Shown here: one piece after another, positions 25,081 to 64,000 of the stretch | Numbering within the stretch: position 1 is the stretch's first letter | How the letters are laid out: each line of letters starts with the position of its first letter | Assembly (NCBI GenBank): GCA_032164245.1 | Contig: JAVMKO010000010.1 | Span: 31,074,189-31,138,188, forward strand | From: Sternotherus odoratus | Lineage: Eukaryota; Chordata; Testudines; Kinosternidae | Direction: 5' to 3' | DNA length: 64,000 nt | Made by a program: the position numbers and the translations under genes | Notes under the pieces: model-generated | What the model saw: the letters and a program-made list of their open reading frames with translations, nothing else | Database searches by the model: none | What the model was told of the DNA's origin: nothing

Positions 25081-26045
25081 AGGATTTAGTTAGTGGGGTC
25101 CTATGCTCAGCTGCATTTTTGGGGGCCCTCTTTTGGACCCAGCCAAGAAAAAGAGCATTCTTTCTTAACTCCCCCGCCCACCCTCATTTTTCATTCTTTT
25201 TTTCTTCATCCTCTTCCTATAAGTAATAGGAAGTAAATGGGGGGGGGGGAGGGGAAAGTAAGGTACCTTGATTGTTTTTGTAGTCGAACTTATTTTTCCA
25301 CAGACTACTTGAAAATGGCTGAGGCTCTCGGTGGACCACTTAATGATTTTTCCAAATATTGTTTGTACCATTAGCAAACTATTGTAAAGCACTTTGGATA
25401 AGAGCGCTTTATAATTTATTTTTTTAAGTTGCGTGTGGGTCTGGATAGAACTTAGGGTGTGTGAGAACTGGGGGAGCAGAGTCTGGGAGGAAGTTAGGGT
25501 GCAGGGTCTGGTCAGGAATTAGGTGTGGGAGGGACTCAGGGCTGGGGGCAGTGGGTTGGGGTGTGGAGTGTTTACCTCGGGAAGCTCCCATTTGGTGCTA
25601 GGGGTGCAGGAGTCAGGGCTGGGGATGTATGAGGGGGTGCAGGAGTCAGGGAGGGCAAGGTATGTGTGAGGGGGATGCAGGAGTCAGGTCAGGGGGTGTG
25701 GGCTGGAGTTGTGGAGGTGCTCCCAGCCCCCTACCCTGAGCAGCTCACAGCACGGGTCTGGGGAGGGTATGTGTAGTGGGAGTGTGGGGGCTCCAGCTTC
25801 CACCCTGCCCCAATTCTACCCCCTTCTCCAAGGCCCCACCCCCCTCACCTCTTGCCCACCTTCAGCCCCCTCCCCAGTACACTGTGACCTGTTCCTTCCC
25901 CTCCCTCCTGGAGCGATCTGAGCACCAGCAAACAGCTGTGGGAGGGGTGGAATGTGGCACACTTGGGGGAGGTGGTGGGGGAGCCCGGAGGTGGCTGTTG
26001 GTGGATACAGAGCCTGCAGCAGGAGCCCTGGGAACAGACAGGACC
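25081..26045. repeat. Composite repeat block (G-rich transposon with a MITE inside)
   Basis: Starts GGAGGATTTAGTTAGTGGGG. An AT-rich segment at about 25245-25420 (GACTACTTGAAAATGGCTGA to GGATAAGAGCGCTTTATAA) is a recognisable MITE-like repeat. The rest is degenerate G-rich repeats (GGGGTGCAGGAGTCAGG-like units) to about 25700, then C-rich sequence. Probably a non-autonomous DNA transposon with another inserted; the ends are not resolved. Confidence 0.5.
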
Positions 26046-26767
26046 AAATCCCAGAAGTAAATCCGCTTCTGCTTGCACTGTCTCACAGTGCTTCATGTAA
26101 GAACCCCAACCTTGATTTGGATGGATCATCTCAGGTGAAAGGAGAATTCAGCCCCTCTGTTCATTTCATTCAGGATTGAAATGCTTCACTCTACTCCAGC
26201 AGTATATCCTAAGCATTTCCTATTTTAGGGGCTTTCAGATCTTTATTGCAGTCAGTTTTTCTTTTTTTATATGGGAGATTTTCACCCTTAAGAATGGTGT
26301 TTGATATAAAGAATTCCCATAATAGTAGGAACCAATACTGGATTTCTTCCTTCCTGTTTGAGCCTCTTTCTCTTACATCAATAAGATACACTTGCCTTTT
26401 CCCATAACAAGAAACCCAACTTTGTACCGTATTTTTAATTAAAATTGAAAGAAGAGGGTCCCTCACTCCAATCCCTTATTGAGATCATTAGGAAGGACAC
26501 AGTCAAGAAAGGAGGAAATAATATGGAATTCCAGAGGCAGAAAAACACAGGATAGGAAGTGGAGAGAAGGTACTGAGACCTTTACTTCCCTCCCACCACT
26601 TCCATCCTTGCATATACATGCAAACATGCACACTGAATTTTTATGTGGAAATCTTGAAAGCATAATTTCCATTCCAGGTGGAAATTAAATTCATTTTTTG
26701 AAGTGTCCATTTCACCTACAACTTACATTGATCGGCCGATCAAGGAATTAACTGAATATTTACTTAA

Positions 26768-26985
26768 AGGAATCATAGGGTCAGAAGGGACTGCAAGGAT
26801 CATCTGGTCTGCCAAGATGCAGGATTTGCTGGATTTGTTGTCAAAATGCAGGATCAGTATATGCGCATTTAGTCCCCTCCCCTCATCTTCCCCCCCAGCA
26901 TGGAGACCTGACCCTCTCCCTACCTCATGGTGGGGCTGCATAGGGCCCCCGGAATAGCTAGGGATGGCCCTGGGCAAAACCATAG
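26768..26985 (-). repeat. CR1-like 3' tail fragment joined to another repeat end
   Basis: ATCATAGGGTCAGAAGGGAC resembles the reverse complement of a CR1 LINE 3' region. It is followed by GCCCCCGGAATAGCTAGGGA and TGGCCCTGGGCAAAAC, which resemble a DNA-transposon terminus. Short and diverged. Confidence 0.35.
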
Positions 26986-27752
26986 TAAGAGCCCTGGTAA
27001 CTCTAAGAGTAGGAACGGTATTTTTCTCTTTCCATCAGGGTGAAACTTTTTCTGATAGTTGTGATTTCTTTTTCAGTTATCTTATATATGTTCTGCTAGG
27101 GATGGTTATGAAATAAGCTTCTATTCATGAAGTTATTCCTCTACCAATTCAAATCTCCCAACTGATGAATGTGAGGACACAAAAGAAGCCATATCTGCCT
27201 TGGCAACTCACTATCTTTCAATGAGAATTACACCATGCTACAAGTGCTTGCCCATTTTGCTTGTGTTTTCATGGGGGAACTTAGTATTTAGTAGTATAAT
27301 CTGAAAACAGAAAACAAGGTAGCCACGTATGAGGAGCATTGCAACAAATACCTGAATAATAATACATTGTGAAAGTACAGGAGTCAGGAGAGGAAGTGAA
27401 AACACCAGCTGAATTGGAAACTGTAAGAAGGATTTAGGTAGGTAAGCAGAATGGTATTTCCCACTAAGATGCCAACAATCTTAGGTTCTGATTATAAATA
27501 CCTGATTGATGGGACCAACATGGGATAACCCAGTAATATAAATTGGTAGGTCCATGTCACACAATCAAATCTTTAGGTTCAAATAATTCAAAAGATTAAC
27601 TAGGGTGCAAGATTAAATTGATGCTGATGTGCTGTATTGTTTTTAAGAACTGTCAGTTAAGTAAGATTTACGAAGACAGACTAAATGGGCTCGATACTTG
27701 TGAGAAGTAATTCAAATGTTAATTTTTCTTTCACTTTCCTCTTCACAGAGGT
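26986..27752. other. HMG20A upstream intron or 5' region
   Basis: Ends in the pyrimidine-rich CTTTCACTTTCCTCTTCACAG acceptor of the start-codon exon. No CpG-rich promoter or first exon is visible in this stretch, so transcription must start further upstream. Confidence 0.5.
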
Positions 27753-56521
<28,769 letters not shown>

Positions 56522-59500
56522 TGACTTGGGTAAGCACCCCCTTGCTCAGACTGGTTTGCTTACCAGTGCCTACACCACATCCATTGCACCAAGCCTGGAA
56601 ATAAATGAGGGGACATTTTCAAAGGCACAAAGAGCAGTGAGCTGCTCAATCATTTTCAATGGAAGTTGGGTGTTTTTACTCCCATTTATGGCTTTGAAAA
56701 TCTCCTCCCTGATTTCTAAGGGAGACTTAAGTGCTTGGTATGTTACAGCATTGTTTGACATCTTGGTTGATGTATCAGATGAATAAGACTGCCAAAGTCT
56801 GGAGTAGAACAGAGAAGGAGGAACATTCCTTTGTATGCATGATGTACTGACTAGAGATACTGTGGTGGATGATAATGGTGAAGAAGATTTCTCTGTCAAG
56901 CATGATGAATCTGAAGAATTCTGCAGTAAGTGTTTGCTAGTTTTGGTAGTTATTGAGAAATCCTATTATCACCAAAGGGTCGTTCACCAGCTAATCCCAA
57001 TTCCTAAAGTTAAAACAGCTTTCAGTTTTGCTATGGACACTTAGCAAGTCTGTAGCACACAGAAATTGTCAAATTGGTTATGTATTGTGTTCTTTTGGAC
57101 CTGCAGGTATACAGATAAATTAAACAAGATATAACTAAGTCAGGCCATACATAGCATTTGCTGAGGTTTAATGATTCGATACATCTTTATGATATGCGTA
57201 TAGTATTTCAGAGATCACGATTTAGCTTTGCTCACTATCTAGGAAAGCCTTAATAAGAAGTCTGATGAATAGCAAGCAAACAAAACAACCCAACTTTTGC
57301 ACTATAATACACCCCACCTGCATGCTGTAAATAGACTAGCATACTTTGTGGGGCAACAACAGGATTATAATGTTACAGTTTGGATCTGGATATCCTGGGC
57401 TTGAATGTTTTACCTGTTTTTGATGCTGTGAGTACACTGGCCTGGATTTTTTGGAATATGTACAATACATCCCAGCATATTATGTGCTATGAATGATGTG
57501 TATAATTACAACTAAAATTTTGACTTAATATGTTATAAGATGGGGTTCATCTGAAGATATAAAAGCAGGAGTCTTCATCTTTCCTGATCGTGACCTTTTG
57601 TGATATTGCATAGTGCAATTAATTACATGTTCCCCATTACAGAGTGGCTTAAGCTAAAAGATCATTGTCCTTCCAGTGGGTAGCCAGATGGAACGGACTG
57701 TAGTTCTAAGAGATGACTGAGCTCCCAGCAGAATAAAGAAGTGGCATTACTGCTGCTATTTATGAAAGGGAACAGCTTGTGGATCTAGGTCTGGGATTTT
57801 CAGTAGCTTGTCAACCTTCTAATTTTCACACACTGTTTTCAATTAGCACTCTTGTTGGCTCAATAAAAAAAAGGGAATTGGGGACTGGAGGGGAATGGGA
57901 GAACTTGTAACAAAATGGAATAACTGGTAAAGTCATCTCCCATCAGTCAGGTGTTGGACGGGCAACCCGGTCCTTGAGATAAATTATGGTGCTTTAAAGA
58001 GAAAACATCTATCTCAAGGTTACTCAAATCTAGGCAGTTTCTGTAGTATACTTTGAGTCCCAGTTGTCATGGGAAGCCTCAGAAGATTCTGTTTTTCTAG
58101 GAGTCTCTGACATTTTTTGTGGTTTCGAGATGTAAATATTTTGTTCTTGGAAAAACTGGATTCGGTTCTGAGCAGTTTGGAAAAAAAGGTTTTGCTCCAG
58201 AATTCCTCCTTCCCAATTATGGTTAAAAAAACAACCCATCCCTAGAAAAACAGTAGATATGGCAATTAAAAAAATGTAATTAATAATGGCCCAGGTTTAT
58301 TGTACAAATGTGTACAGACAACTGGGCCCGATGTTCCAAGCACTCATGGTGCAATTAATAATCCTGGCATGCACTTGCCACTGTCACATCCAGCAACAAG
58401 AGCTCATGAAGGAAGTTGGGGGTGGGGGATGGGTGTTTGTGTAAGTGGGTTCTCACTTAGGAGAAGATAGGACTTGTAAACAAAAGTAAGAACCTTAAAA
58501 TAGTAGGTGAGAGAACTTAGTACGAGTCTACGATTGGTAGATTGTCAGCACCATCTTCCCTTTGTTAGTCTGAATATTCAGTATAAGTATTCTCTCAAAA
58601 GAATGTGTATCAGCCAGATAGATTGCTTGGTGCTCAGAGGCACATTTAAAAATAAAACTGATGATCAGAGACCTATTTGCTTTTACAATTATGGTATTCT
58701 TCAAAAATACTGTACTCACAGAGCTAAGCTGATTTCTGAAAGTTAAAGTACCTAACAAATGGCTGTATTACACAGCACAGAACAGAAACACCAAACAGAA
58801 TATTAAAATATAGAGGTACACTTTATGTACGTAGAAATATCATTATATACGTAGAAACTATCCACCCAGTTACTTCCTTTAGCACCCATCTCCTTATGGC
58901 TTTTGATGGACAGGCCTGGGTTCTTCTGGATCCCGCTTCCCACTCAGTAGGGTGTAACTTATTATTTTCTTCCCATATGAATTTATTTTGAGGTGCCTGC
59001 ACCCCACCCCATCTAGCTACTGCTCCTTCCTGGCAGGATCATCAGGGCAGCTTGGGAGGAAAATTCCCACCACAGGGTAACCTCCACTTATTCGCCAGAT
59101 AGTTGGAGACTCCCAAGAAATAACACCCACACATACAGTATATTCAACACAGTAATTATATTAAACAGGAGATAAATATAACAGGGTAGAACACTATTCT
59201 CAGGGACACTGGTGCTCACATTGATAATACCCATTAATTCCCCCAGACACATGACTTTAGATAGCAAACATAAAAATTAGCATCCCCATTCATATGTGTA
59301 GTTCGTAGGGGCCCTTGATGACTTTGGACCACAATATCTTGTGTGCAACAGTTAGCAATTTGGCTGACGGGTTCAGTATAGCACAAATGGGATAAGTTGG
59401 TATGTCCCTCCACTGGTTTTATAGGCAACAGGTAATAAAATCCCCAACTTTTACCCACTGGCTTGAGGACACAGCTCAGGGAGAAGGAGGGTCTCCTAAA

Positions 59501-61030
59501 CAGTCTCTCTGACTAGTTGACTAAAAGATGGTGCCCTCACAACTCCACAAATGATCCTCAGGTTCAGAGTTGACTCTGGACTCCTCAATTACTGTAGAAG
59601 AACTGATGATCGCTGCTCTCAAGTGTCCTCTTCATGCAGGAATCAGGCTGATTCTGGACACAGGATTTCCCCTTACTGCAGAGGGGTGCAGGTTACAAAA
59701 CCATACTAAAAATCCAAACTTTTTAGTCTCCTACCCTAGTGCCAAGAATGGGAACCCTTAGTGTGGGCATTGTACAGACACACAGCAGAGACAGTCCATG
59801 CCTCAAACATACATACATATATGCGGAAAATTGTTTATTTGAAAACAATTGTTTGAGCTGAAACACGGATTCAAAGGTGATTTTCAGAGTTAACTCTCAG
59901 CTGACTCCCTGATAACGCTTATAAAGGATCATATTCTGGTTTCTCAACAGAAAGTTGTCCAAGCAACTTCATAAGCTTTTTCTGTTGGCTTGCCAACTTT
60001 CTAGTGTTCTTTAATATGGTCCCTTCTAATTAATCCTCCAAAAATCTCTTCACAAAATCTTGTTTATTTTGACAGACCGGTCTAAACTTCTAACCTTTAT
60101 GTTCTGTTTTATCTGTAGGTCTCCTGGCCCAGGGGTGTCTTACAAAAGTGATTCAGCCAGTGAGGAATGAAAAGCCATGGTGGAAACAGACTGGAGGTGG
60201 GAGGCAGGACTTCAGGATCTGTCCTAGTCCCTGCCTAAGCAGCTTGCCCATGGGACAATCTGTTTAATGAATTAAAAGCTCCTATGAAGCCACAGGCACC
60301 AGCCACTAGACATTTGAACTTTCCTCTGTGTAAAGCTTTCAGAGCATGTGGCTACCGTACAATCATCAGTTTTCCATCATTTCATCTGAGTGGGGGATAC
60401 CCACACACTCTGTGGACTGGACAACAATGGAAGTGAATCTACTTCCAGTCTGTAGTGAAGGCAACCTTTGTGTTGTGGTAATAGAGCTTTGAAATGTTAT
60501 GTTGCTTTGTATCTCTTCATCCTTTCTGTGGGGTTTCCTTCTCACCTTCCAGTTCTCCTTTTGTGCTTTTCCTGTTAGCTAATGTCCCCTGCACTGTATA
60601 GCAACACCTGTATTCTTTGCTATGACAGACACAGTTTTCCTTACTGCACCGTCCTACCCCGCCTGTTGTGTCTTCAATGCAAGCTTCTCTTTTATGTGCT
60701 AGGCTGCATCTCATTCAACGTGCGGTTCCTTCTTACTGGTATTGGCTGTGGCTGGCACTTCATGACTGAGTGGCCCTGAAGGAAGGGCCCTCTCTTTTCC
60801 CCCTCCCAGCTACTCTTTCCAAGCATCTCTGCTGCACGTACACAGTGCCTTGCTTCTCAGCAAGACTCCGCTATTCATATCTATTGAAAATGTCTGGTGC
60901 AGCATTTTACTGCTGAAAAGGTCAGCAGTAATCAAGAGAGAAAGTGAAAAGCTGGCTTCTCTCAGCCAGCAGGAAAAGTGCAAAACTATATTTTAGACTA
61001 AAATAAAACATGTCGCTTTTCTGTCCTCTG
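56522..61030 (+). other. HMG20A: HMG20A 3' UTR and possible 3'-UTR intron
   Basis: Immediately after the stop there is a good donor (exon end 56529, GTAAGC). A convincing polypyrimidine tract and acceptor, TTTTATCTGTAG, ends at 60118, and AATAAA at 61002-61007 follows about 0.9 kb later. This fits a final non-coding exon of about 60119-61030. If the intron is retained, AATAAA motifs at 56600, 57732 and 57862 could end a longer unspliced 3' UTR. The unspliced stretch contains a fold-back repeat fragment (about 56605-56705). 58890-59480 has repeat-like composition that I could not assign. No other coding exon is seen. Confidence 0.4.
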
Positions 61031-61739
61031 ATATGTTGCTTTATCTAATATGATGTGAGCTGCAGCCTGCTTGAGCGAATGAAATTCTGTTCCAAGTCGT
61101 CTCTCCACCACAAAGGGAAACAGGCAGGGGAATTACATTTCCCTCTGTCCATCTGCTGTTGTAGCGCTAAGGAACCATTTTTATAAAAAGGGCTTGCAAT
61201 GAAATGTAACATCAGAGAGCAGCTTTAGCAGAGGTGATCAAATTGTGACGCACAGAATTCCCCAGTGCAGCCCATGGGTACCCTCATCTTTAATACAAAA
61301 GTGCGTCTTCTGGAGACTGCCGCTTCCTGCATGGGATGTTCCAACTTGATCTGAGTGGCCTTTCACTCATGACAAGTGTCTTTTTGCGTACTGAGATCTG
61401 TAGTTTCTCTGAGTAGCACCTCACCTGCTTGTCAAAGATGAAGATATCTACTGTCTGCACTGGCTTATGCAAATCATTGGCAGCCCTTGGGCTCCTGTCA
61501 AATTATTAGTTCAGGTTTCAGTTGAGAACTTTTTGAATACCCTTGGGTTTATTATGATGATTCAACCATGCTCTCCGTTCTACATGCCAACTTCCTACTC
61601 CTCCTTCAGAAAATCTTGGGACTTTTCCTGTCATGAACTGGGAATTTTTTTATTACCTTGCCATGTTGATGCAAGCAAGAACAGTTTAATGGATCTGCAA
61701 TGTAAGCATCTACCCAATTTTATATTTGAAGATTAAAAA

Positions 61740-62108
61740 ATTAGTCTGTCTGTGCTCCACCCGGCCGCCAGGCCAGGGAGCGTGGGGCAGGCCCGGCCTG
61801 CAAGCGCAGGGATCCGCGGAGCGCAGGGCTCGGCCAGCCCTCAGCCAGGAAGCGCGGGGCCGGCGACTTCCCGCGCTGGACCCCGCCACCGGATGGGGAG
61901 CGCAGGGCTGGGTGGCTCCCCACACCGGACCCGGACCCCGGCGGCTCCCCGTGCTCCATCTGGCCAGGGATGGTGGTGATCCAGAGCCACGGAGCGCGGG
62001 GATCCACAGCACACAGGCCCCGCCTTCCACCGGGAGCAAGCTCGCAGGCTGGATGAAAATGGCCAGTGGACCACATGTGGCCCGTGGGCTGTAGTTTGCC
62101 CACCCCTG
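61740..62108. mobile_element. Truncated hAT element, CpG-rich
   Basis: The right end GGGCTGTAGTTTGCCCACCC (then CTG) matches the hAT family with CAGGGGTGGGCAAACTAC ends. The left terminus is missing. The interior is CpG-rich (GCGCAGGGATCCGCGGAGCG), so it could be mistaken for a promoter. Confidence 0.65.
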
Positions 62109-64000
62109 CTGTAGATAAATAGCATCTCAGGAAAAAGCACCTCTGTCTCACCATTTAGTAGTAGTAACAATTGACTGCTGTATTGAAGTGGGAGTAGCCT
62201 AAGTGCAGTCCACAGCCAAAACCTGGGCTCACAGAGTTCTAACAAATCAGCCAGTGGTAACTCTTCTCTTTAATACCGAGAGACACCCCATGGAGACTCA
62301 CGGTTTCAGCATGTAATGCAAGGGCTTGATCCACCTTGGATCCATATTTAAGGTGCGGGTGGCTGCAAGCTGCCTTGTCTTACACAGATCAGCTCCTGGC
62401 ATATTGCCAGCCTGTCTCTGTGTTGGGCAAAGCATGCCTGTTCTTGGATGGGAGAGTCCAGCGGGTACTTATCATTAGCTGCATGCTGACTGACAAATCT
62501 TTCCCTAACAGAAGAAGAGAGATGTGATGACATGGCCCATTTGAAGCAGCTGTGATGGGGGGTATGGTTTAAGTTCTCACTCACTAACAATATTTCAGAT
62601 GATGTTTTGTCTCATTAAGAAACTTCATATCTGCACTGATTCACCCAATGAAAAATGAATTTTGCCTTTTCAGTGTTTTTCATGAGTGTCACTTCAGTTT
62701 ACATTTTTCAGTGTGCTGGCTGACAAAAAAAATTAAGTGGGTGTTGAGAGGAGGAGCAGGGTCAGACATTTTCTTTGCTCTGAGAAATGTTAACAAAAAT
62801 GTATTAAAATGGAGTCCATTTTTTGGATTAATGTGTTTGGAATTGTTGAAATGCCAAGTTTTCTGTACACGTGTTTTTGCAATTAAACTTTTAGACTTCT
62901 TTGTTTAAGAAGATGATATGCTTGCTTGACATTTGCTTCATTAAAACTCTTCAACATTGAATCCATTCTGATTCAATTTTAACTGCTTGTTAATGCGAGA
63001 AATCTTACCACCATTGCCTTCCTTTCTGAAAGCAACTTTGTCAACTCCACATTAGTCACAAGAACTCTTAGGCAATCCATAATGGCAAAACATTCATTTC
63101 CCCAGGTGCTCATTTGAATGGTGGATTCAGTTTGTGGAGTCCGTATTTTAGAATGCCACGCTGGGCTGTAATTCGGTTTCATGTGAAGGTAATGCTCAGA
63201 GCAGAGTGGGGGAGAATGCTCAGTCTTTACCCTGCTTGTCAGACAATCATAGAACTAATGGGAGCTCCCCATCCTCTGCAGCCCAAGTGTATTAGCTCTG
63301 TGAGAAGAGGCCCCAGTGCTGACAGGAGAGAGGGGTGGATAGCTGCCCTCTTTCAAGTGTAGCTCCCCTTTCATGCACCTGAAGAAAGTAACAACTGTTG
63401 AAACCCCTATGAAGACCATTAAAATTTAATAGTCATAAAGCATAGGGTAAGCCATAGGCAAAGAATGGCCAGTCATCCCCCTGCCACCCAACTGAGTCAA
63501 CTGAGAAGGTCTTTTCTTTGTTTCTCATCCACCCTCATTTTTCACCCTTCCTTGGGTTCCTCCCACCAATTTTTTCCGTCTCTTTTCTTTGTCATCTTCC
63601 ATCTCGTTTTCCCCCAGATTTCTTCAGCTCCTTTTCTTTCCCCTTTCAGAACCTTCTATCTGTCTTCCATTCCTGCTCACTGGGATGGAGAACTTATCTT
63701 CTAGCCATCTTTTATTCTTGTGCAGCCCATACCTTGGGAATACCTTGGGACTCCCACGTGAAGGATTCTTCTGGCTGGATGAATTTCTCCTGCACTGGAG
63801 CTCTTTCCAAAACCATGGGGCTTTAGTCAACCATTCATTTAACTTATTCCCGAGATCACACCTGATTATCATGATTGCCCAGTCTGATTACTAGTTTTGT
63901 TTTATATACAACTAAGTCCTTGGTTCCAGTACTTTTTCAGATATCAGGATATATACTCATTTGGCTTTGTGTCATACCTTGAATATTCGGCATCACATGT
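62109..64000. other. No gene recognised (downstream of HMG20A)
   Basis: Unassigned sequence. A C/T-rich segment lies at 63495-63665. Open frames here are compositional and have no recognisable similarity. Confidence 0.5.

Noticed and set aside
61726..62245. CpG-rich open frames and apparent CpG island
   Set aside because: The block ends with a hAT terminus and has transposon-type composition; not a gene or promoter.

Overview
The window is vertebrate nuclear DNA, most likely from a cryptodiran turtle. The evidence for that is a single spliced gene with a reptile/bird-like protein, the repeat types (a tRNA-derived SINE with an unusual tail, many hAT and PIF/Harbinger elements, MIR-like CORE-SINEs and a DIRS-type tyrosine-recombinase retrotransposon) and the absence of bacterial-style gene packing. 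The species call is inference from repeat families I recognise.

The only host gene I can support is HMG20A on the + strand. Eight coding exons run from 27753 to 56521 and splice to an uninterrupted 347-residue protein, the same length as human HMG20A. It has an acidic/low-complexity N-terminus, an HMG box split over exons 3 and 4 of the list below, a conserved linker, a coiled coil and a conserved C-terminal segment. The promoter and 5' non-coding exon are not recognisable here. A probable 3'-UTR intron and a final non-coding exon near 60119-61030 are proposed.

Layout: 1-27.7 kb is 5' flank or intron filled with transposon remains. These are hAT non-autonomous elements with 8-bp target-site duplications (1994-3009, 3851-4890 with a nested element, 6916-7638, 12926-13205, 14900-15549), Harbinger-type MITEs (11656-11942, 12650-12904), two solo LTRs with 5-bp duplications (18328-18828 minus, 21389-22029 plus) and one LTR-like block between them. 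27.7-56.5 kb is the HMG20A coding region. Its second coding intron carries a 6.4-kb DIRS retrotransposon (30687-37082) with gag-like, reverse transcriptase/RNase H and tyrosine recombinase regions, inverted termini and an internal complementary region; a 508-bp hAT MITE is inserted in it. Its third coding intron carries a 4.6-kb PIF/Harbinger transposon (40546-45136) with transposase, Myb/SANT-like protein and a third, unrecognised ORF. 56.5-64 kb is 3' UTR and downstream sequence.

The most interesting objects are the nearly intact three-ORF Harbinger element, whose third protein I cannot assign to a family, and the DIRS element, whose internal complementary region visibly joins copies of its two ends as expected for a circle-junction template.
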